Below, piece by piece: positions 59,388 through 64,000 of a DNA stretch of 64,000 nucleotides; position 1 is the first letter of the stretch; every line of letters starts with the position of its first letter. The DNA lies in the NCBI RefSeq assembly GCF_003177035.1, contig NZ_CP029488.1, positions 558,001-622,000 of the forward strand, given 5' to 3'. A model generated the notes under the pieces. The model had not been told where the DNA came from. It saw nothing but the letters and a program-made list of their open reading frames with translations, and did no database searches. Source of the stretch: Salinisphaera sp. LB1 (GTDB lineage: Bacteria; Pseudomonadota; Gammaproteobacteria; Nevskiales; Salinisphaeraceae). A program made the translations under genes and the position numbers.

Positions 59388-60899
59388 CTACAACCGTTCC
59401 AGTTCGGGATGCGGCAATTCGCCGTTGTGTACATGCATGGCGCCGAACTCAGCACAGCGATGCAGCGTCGGGACCGCCTTGTCGGGGTTGAGCAGCCGCT
59501 TGTCGTCGAAGGCGGCTTTCACGGCATGAAACTGCGTCAACTCGGCCGAGGGAAACTGCACACACATCTGATCGATTTTCTCCACGCCCACGCCGTGCTC
59601 GCCGGTGATGGTGCCGCCGTGCTCCAGGCACAGCTGACAGATCGCGCCGCCGAAGGCTTCAGTGTTCTCCAGTTCGCCGGGCTGGTTGGCATCGTAGAGA
59701 ATCAGCGGGTGCAGGTTGCCGTCGCCGGCATGAAAGACATTGGCCACACGCTGGCCGTATTGTTCCGACAACTCGCCGATACCCATCAACACGTCAGCCA
59801 GCGCGTGCCGCGGGATAGTGCCGTCCATGCAATAGTAGTCCGGCGAGATCCGCCCCATGGCCGGGAAGGCGGCCTTGCGCCCGGCCCAGAACAGCGCGCG
59901 TTCGACGTCGTCGCGCGAGATGCGCACGTCGGTCGCGCCGCTTTTCTCCACCACTTCGCGCACCCGTGCCATGTCGTCGGCCACCTCACCCTCGGTGCCA
60001 TCGATTTCGCACAACAGAATGGCCGCCGCCTCGGTCGGATAGCCAGCATGCACGAATTCCTCGGTCGCCCGAATCGCCGGGTTGTCGAGCATTTCCAGAC
60101 CGGCCGGCACGATGCCGGCCTTGATGATATCGGCCACGGCGTTGCCGGCCTTGCGGACGTCGTCGAAGGCGATCAGGGCGCACTGGGCCAGTTCCGGCTT
60201 GGGCAGCAGCTTGACTACCACCTCGACGATCACGCCGAGCAAGCCTTCCGAGCCCGTCATCAGCGCCAGCAGGTCATAGCCCGGCGAATCCAGCGCCGGG
60301 CCGCCGAGCGTCAGCCGCTCGCCTTCGATGGTCACGATTTCGACCTGCACGATGTTGTTGGTGGTAAGCCCGTATTTCAGGCAATGCACGCCGCCGGAAT
60401 TCTCGGCCACGTTGCCACCGATGGAACAGGCGATTTGCGACGACGGATCGGGCGCGTAGTACAGCCCGAGATGGTCGACTGCCTGCGATATCGCGAGATT
60501 GCGCACGCCGGGCTGGACGGTCGCGCGCCGGTTGGCGGTGTCGATATCCAGAATGCGATTGAACTTGGCCAGGGACAGCAATACGCCGGACTCCAGCGGC
60601 AATGCGCCGCCGGACAACCCGGTGCCAGCGCCGCGCGCGACCACCGGCGTATCGTGCGCATGGCAGATACGCAACACCGCCTGGACCTGCGCGATGGTTT
60701 TGGGCAGAACGGCCAGCATGGGCAGGCGCCGATACGCCGACAGGCCATCGCATTCGAACGGACGCAGATCCTCTTCGGCGTGCAGTACGATTTCATCGGG
60801 CAGTTCGGCGGTCAGCGCCGCCCGCAGCCGTGTCTTGTGATCGGCATTGGGCGCGGTTGAACCGGCCCCGGCTGCTTCGGCAGCGGGCCGTTGCGACAT
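59388..60899 (-). CDS. glcD: Glycolate oxidase FAD-linked subunit GlcD
   Basis: Catalytic FAD subunit oxidising glycolate to glyoxylate. It has 503 residues: the PCMH FAD-binding domain (about 55-235) with ARGAGTGLSGGALP near 87-100 and CSIGGNVAENSGGVHCLKYG near 153-172, and a C-terminal FAD-oxidase domain with GNLHPLILYD near 398 and GEHGVGVEKID near 440. A strong GGAGGAG lies 6 nt before the ATG. First gene of the leftward glcDEF operon; no glcC-type regulator is next to it. Confidence 0.95.
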   Translation of the reverse strand: MSQRPAAEAAGAGSTAPNADHKTRLRAALTAELPDEIVLHAEEDLRPFECDGLSAYRRLPMLAVLPKTIAQVQAVLRICHAHDTPVVARGAGTGLSGGALPLESGVLLSLAKFNRILDIDTANRRATVQPGVRNLAISQAVDHLGLYYAPDPSSQIACSIGGNVAENSGGVHCLKYGLTTNNIVQVEIVTIEGERLTLGGPALDSPGYDLLALMTGSEGLLGVIVEVVVKLLPKPELAQCALIAFDDVRKAGNAVADIIKAGIVPAGLEMLDNPAIRATEEFVHAGYPTEAAAILLCEIDGTEGEVADDMARVREVVEKSGATDVRISRDDVERALFWAGRKAAFPAMGRISPDYYCMDGTIPRHALADVLMGIGELSEQYGQRVANVFHAGDGNLHPLILYDANQPGELENTEAFGGAICQLCLEHGGTITGEHGVGVEKIDQMCVQFPSAELTQFHAVKAAFDDKRLLNPDKAVPTLHRCAEFGAMHVHNGELPHPELERL

Positions 60900-61045
60900 A
60901 TTCTCCTCCCTCGGCCGCGGTCTGAGCCGCGCGGCATCGGCCGGGCGCCGTGGGCCATGGCCGCTGATCGTTTTTATCGACTATACGCCCGGCGCGAAGC
61001 CGGTCAAGCACTTGCCACGGGGTTCCGGCGGCGCGGAGTCGGCGT

Positions 61046-61717
61046 TTATGGCGCGCGCCGGGGCGCCTCGCTGCCCCTAGCGTATTCGACCTGCTCGCGC
61101 AACCAGCGCTCCATCTTGCGGCGGGCCCGGCGATTGGTCATGCGCCGACTGTAGATCGAATCCGGGCACAGCCGGTCGCGGTTCTCGCCGTGGACGACGA
61201 AGGTGCGCTGTACGCCGATGGCGTGACCGGACGGGCCATAGTTGCAGATCACGGTGAGCTTGAAATCGCGCACACCCATACGCTTGACCGGGTCGTCCTC
61301 GCCATCGATCAGCCCGTGCTGCTGGCCGGATTGACGCAACAGGGTCTGAAACGTACCGAGATTCATATAACAGCCGGTATCCAGCGGCCCCTGGCGCGTC
61401 ACCTCACGCGGGTCGTTCCTGGCATTCCAGGGCTCGGCGTCGTCGAAATCTGTGACCGAATCCCGGAATTTACGTCCGTCCTGGAGCTTGATGCTGAGCA
61501 CGACACACTGAATGTAAACCGGCTCGTGACTCATGTTGCTGACGATCGCCACCGAATTGATCTGTTCGCCCCAGCCCTGGTTGATCAGAATCCGAGCCTG
61601 GCGCTGGCGCTTGAACGCCTGATACAGCAAATGGGCATAGAACAGCCAGATGATCATCGTGCCGAAATTGGCAATGACGGACAGCGGCTTGGCGTTGGCC
61701 GTGAAAAAATCCCACAT
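61046..61717 (-). CDS. Unknown protein with one N-terminal membrane anchor
   Basis: 223 residues. The ATG at 61717 has AGGAACAGG upstream. One transmembrane helix lies at about 12-33 (SVIANFGTMIIWLFYAHLLY), followed by a basic patch KRQRQAR, then a beta-rich soluble domain (about 45-190; QGWGEQINSVAIVSNMS, YIQCVVLSIKLQDGRKF, LTVICNYGPSG) and a very Arg-rich C-terminus. By charge the soluble part is likely cytoplasmic. I do not recognise a family. It is 71 nt downstream of the OBAP gene on the same strand and may be co-transcribed with it. Confidence 0.7.
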   Translation of the reverse strand: MWDFFTANAKPLSVIANFGTMIIWLFYAHLLYQAFKRQRQARILINQGWGEQINSVAIVSNMSHEPVYIQCVVLSIKLQDGRKFRDSVTDFDDAEPWNARNDPREVTRQGPLDTGCYMNLGTFQTLLRQSGQQHGLIDGEDDPVKRMGVRDFKLTVICNYGPSGHAIGVQRTFVVHGENRDRLCPDSIYSRRMTNRRARRKMERWLREQVEYARGSEAPRRAP

Positions 61718-61788
61718 GACCTGTTCCTGTACTCGACACGGCAGACCATGGCGCTTTGCTTGCGCCCGTGATGTCTTGCCGGGACGCG

Positions 61789-62613
61789 CTATCCGGTCGG
61801 GCCGTGCCCATCGGTACGATGAAACGCGCAGGTATGCAGCGCGGTCTGCACGCTCTGGCCGCTTTGCCAGCAGTTGGCCTGCGGCTGTACGCGCGGGGTG
61901 GGGATATCGGCGCGGTTCGCGCGGCGTTTGTCGGAGTCCACGCCCAAGCGACGGTCGCGCGCGGCCAGTTTGTCGGCGTCGATCTGGCCATCCTCGGTGA
62001 AGGCCATCATCAGCTGCGGTACGCCGTAGGGGAAATCGTCGCGATCGACCTGCCAGGTATGGAACGTCTTGCCGTAGGTGGTCACCAGATCCTCGAAGTA
62101 CGCACGCTCGGCCATTTCGGGCATGCCCGGTGCCACCCACTGACCGGATTTGATCTCATAGTGGTGGCTGTGCCACAGCTGCTTTTCGTCGTCGGGCAGC
62201 TGCGCGTAGCGCTCCGCGCTGATGATGTATTCGATACCGATCAATTTCGCGTCCTTCGCGTTGGAATCGAAGATCACGCACTGATGCAGATCCGGCGCCA
62301 AATGCATGCAGAAATGGCTGGCCTCCACCTGCCGACCCATATCGTCGGCATACATGTGAAAGCCGTTGAGATAGGTATTCATCGACTCCAGCGGGATCTT
62401 GCGCTGGGCCAGCGCGGCCGCGCCGTCGAGCGCCTGATGCTTGGGCGGATGGCCGCGGCCGATGGAGACCGCACGGCTTAGGCGCCGGCCGAGCCAGAAG
62501 CCGCCGGCTACGGCCAGCCCGGCGGCGAATCCCAGCGCGGCCTCGGTACCGCTGGGCGACGAGCGGCGCGCGCGTGACAAGCGATCGAATTTGGCGAAAT
62601 CGAATCGGGACAT
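61789..62613 (-). CDS. OBAP/DUF1264-family protein with N-terminal hydrophobic segment
   Basis: 274 residues from the ATG at 62613. A hydrophobic stretch ALGFAAGLAVAGGFWLG lies at about 26-42. The core matches the DUF1264 pattern: LNGFHMYADDMGRQVEASHFC near 82-102, HQCVIFDSNAKDAKLIGIEYIISAERYAQLP near 109-139, LWHSHHYEIKSGQWV near 146 and FHTWQVDRDDFPYGVPQLMMAF near 186. Plant members (oil body-associated protein) lie on oil bodies; bacterial role is unknown. The C-terminal 50 residues are not part of the family core. Confidence 0.78.
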   Translation of the reverse strand: MSRFDFAKFDRLSRARRSSPSGTEAALGFAAGLAVAGGFWLGRRLSRAVSIGRGHPPKHQALDGAAALAQRKIPLESMNTYLNGFHMYADDMGRQVEASHFCMHLAPDLHQCVIFDSNAKDAKLIGIEYIISAERYAQLPDDEKQLWHSHHYEIKSGQWVAPGMPEMAERAYFEDLVTTYGKTFHTWQVDRDDFPYGVPQLMMAFTEDGQIDADKLAARDRRLGVDSDKRRANRADIPTPRVQPQANCWQSGQSVQTALHTCAFHRTDGHGPTG

Positions 62614-62810
62614 GGCGCTGCCTCTGATTGCAGGCGAGCGAGACACATCGCTCGCGGTGGACCGTTGCCCCGAGTGTGGTGGGCTCCGGGCCATCGCGTC
62701 TGTCCGGGCAAACCCTGACGTGGCAGAGTCGATAAGGGAACACCCGAATTTTCACGAGCGCCGGACTGCCCGACGCTGATGCGCCTCGTGCCCTGATCGA
62801 GCTTTTACGC

Positions 62811-63197
62811 ATGCAGAGCGAAAACCTGACAGCGACGGTTCACAGCAGCTGCCCGGAACTGGACGCGGCGCGCGTCGCCCAATGCACTCTGATCACGCTT
62901 GATGCGCTTGGCGAGCACCTGAGCGCGGACACCGGCACACACATCGCCTCCGGCTTGCCGAACGAGGCGGCCGCGGCCCTGCGTTCGGGCGCCCGACGTC
63001 CGGACACCAGCGGCGAGCCGATCAAGCTCGCCGAGTTTCTCGACAAGGTCCGCGCCCGGACCGAATTGCCGCCGGAACAGGCGGATTCGTTAACCTACGC
63101 GGTCGCAATCACGCTCGCCCAAGGGCTCGATGCAGCTCGCTTGAAGCAACTGCGCGACGAGTTGCCCTGGGAGCTGGACCGCCTGTTTCGCGACTGA
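62811..63197 (+). CDS. DUF2267-like small protein
   Basis: 128 residues, acidic and helical. Tandem helical units with LITLDALGEHLSADTGTHIASGLP (about 27-50) and LPPEQADSLTYAVAITLAQGL (about 84-104), ending LRDELPWELDRLFRD, fit DUF2267, a family of unknown function. No signal peptide is seen. Divergent from the OBAP gene and convergent with a response regulator gene. Confidence 0.65.
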   Translation: MQSENLTATVHSSCPELDAARVAQCTLITLDALGEHLSADTGTHIASGLPNEAAAALRSGARRPDTSGEPIKLAEFLDKVRARTELPPEQADSLTYAVAITLAQGLDAARLKQLRDELPWELDRLFRD

Positions 63198-63244
63198 TAC
63201 GTAACCGCTCGCCGGCCGGCCCGGGCGGACAGCACGCAAACCGG

Positions 63245-63628
63245 CTATTGCGGCCGGCCACAGATATCCCATAGCTCGGTCAGCAACCACTCCGAATCAA
63301 AGGGTTTCTGAACAAACTCGGTATTCGGCGGCAGGTTCGGCGGCCTGCCACAGACGGCAAACTGCGTGCCGCTCATGAGAATGAGCGCCGGGTGCGGACC
63401 CAAAGCAGCCAGCCGCTGGCACAGCGTCGCGCCGCTCATGCCAGGCAGCAACCAGTCGATCATGAGGCAGCAGAAACGGGAGGTCTCGTCGGCATCGATG
63501 AATGCCTCGGCCGAGTCGAACAGCCGAACATCGAAGCCATCGCTGCCGAGCAACGCGGCCATTGACATGGCGAAACCTGCATCGTCGTCGATCACCGCGA
63601 CCCGACATTGTCGAACGGTATCCAGCAT
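63245..63628 (-). CDS. Stand-alone response regulator receiver
   Basis: 127 residues, a receiver domain only. The acidic pocket is AVIDDDAGFAM near 11-21, the phospho-acceptor Asp lies in MIDWLLPGMSGA near 56-67, the Ser/Thr in ILMSGTQ near 82 and the Lys in FVQKPF near 106. FixJ/NtrC-like receiver sequence. No output domain and no kinase nearby, so it would work by protein contact, in the manner of CheY. Confidence 0.88.
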   Translation of the reverse strand: MLDTVRQCRVAVIDDDAGFAMSMAALLGSDGFDVRLFDSAEAFIDADETSRFCCLMIDWLLPGMSGATLCQRLAALGPHPALILMSGTQFAVCGRPPNLPPNTEFVQKPFDSEWLLTELWDICGRPQ

Positions 63629-63698
63629 GGCAATAGCCCGGAGAGGATATATTGGAAATTACGTCGACAGGGCCGGCGACGATGCAGGCGCACCGCGC

Positions 63699-63851
63699 TC
63701 AGTGCATCTTCAACCGGGGCCCGTGATCGGGCGAAAAGAGCTCGGCGAGCAGGCGCTCGATGCCGCGCGCGGCCCCACCATCTCGCGCTGGCGTTCGAGT
63801 CCGCGGCAAGCCACCGCCGACAATCACCAGGCGCGTCGAAGTCGCGCTCAT
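63699..63851 (-). CDS. Possible 50-residue protein
   Basis: Starts MSATSTRLVIVGGGLPR and ends LAELFSPDHGPRLKMH. The first part resembles the beta strand and glycine loop of a nucleotide-binding fold, but the frame is too short for one, so it may be a small protein, a gene fused by internal deletion, or chance. Overlapping frames are also open. GAGGG lies about 10 nt before the ATG. Confidence 0.25.
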   Translation of the reverse strand: MSATSTRLVIVGGGLPRTRTPARDGGAARGIERLLAELFSPDHGPRLKMH

Positions 63852-63950
63852 GATCCATACCCTCGCTGATCGCAGGCTTTTTCAACGCTCAGGGTGGCTT
63901 AGGTGCGCGGGCGAATTGATCCGGGAAAGCACAGAGATCATCGGGGGCTG

Positions 63951-63970
63951 GCTGGGGTCTAACCCCCAGC
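63951..63970. terminator. GC-rich hairpin near right edge
   Basis: 7-bp stem GCTGGGG/CCCCAGC with a TCTAAC loop. No U-tract is visible. The rest of 63852-64000 holds no recognisable gene. Confidence 0.35.
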
Positions 63971-64000
63971 ACAGCGTGGCCCCTCGCTCCGTGCTGGAAC

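Overview
This window reads as chromosome of a GC-rich gammaproteobacterium. Supporting gene orders are rpsU-yqeY-dnaG-rpoD with a tRNA-Ile(CAU) after rpoD, hisIE-tatABC, def-fmt-rsmB next to a LysM lipoprotein-dprA-smg-topA-tsaC-hemF row, and a homoserine kinase of the phosphotransferase fold. A halophilic or marine Salinisphaera-like organism would fit (TrkAH potassium uptake, proline and beta-alanine catabolism), but the species cannot be fixed from sequence reading alone.

Layout. 1-1.7 kb: start of a urease operon (ureD, ureA, ureB running off the left edge). 1.8-4.8 kb: a secreted EF-hand protein, tatABC and hisIE on the minus strand. 5-12.6 kb: trkA-trkH, a TPR protein, homoserine kinase, dtd and hisBHAF. 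12.7-16.2 kb (minus): a PfpI/DJ-1 protein, then def-fmt-rsmB. 16.2-28.4 kb (plus): LysM lipoprotein, dprA, smg, topA, tsaC, hemF, oxyR, slt, cca and a FolM-like reductase. 28.6-30.6 kb (minus): folK, folB, tsaD. 30.7-35.5 kb: rpsU, yqeY, dnaG, rpoD, tRNA-Ile2.

35.5-43.4 kb is a decayed mobile island that begins at the tRNA 3' end. It holds a broken integrase N-terminus, a broken DUF932 phage/plasmid-like gene and a small ORF. Two diverged direct copies of a GTCACG-rich block bracket a cyclic-di-GMP pair (PAS-PAS-degenerate GGDEF-EAL protein and a PilZ protein). An unrecognised broken frame follows, and then a complete IS21-family element (istA, istB, matching ends, 5-bp target duplication). 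The island looks less GC-rich than the core on either side.

43.5-63.9 kb is a catabolic and accessory stretch. It contains an APC permease, a P1-family (DmpA/BapA-type) peptidase and an RpiR regulator; an AraC regulator with putA; a beta-alanine module (class III aminotransferase, alanine dehydrogenase, mmsA) opposite a LysR regulator; glycolate oxidase glcDEF, in which glcE carries a 1-nt frameshift in an 8-nt homopolymer; an unknown membrane-anchored protein; an OBAP/DUF1264 protein; a DUF2267 protein; and a stand-alone receiver protein.

How the genes work together. The aminotransferase, alanine dehydrogenase and MmsA form a closed beta-alanine to acetyl-CoA route in which alanine dehydrogenase regenerates the pyruvate acceptor. 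The P1 peptidase, permease and RpiR gene 8 kb away could feed that route if the peptidase acts on beta-alanyl peptides, which is inference. The least explained material is the c-di-GMP pair inside the decayed island. All boundaries and identities were judged by eye; no database search was run.
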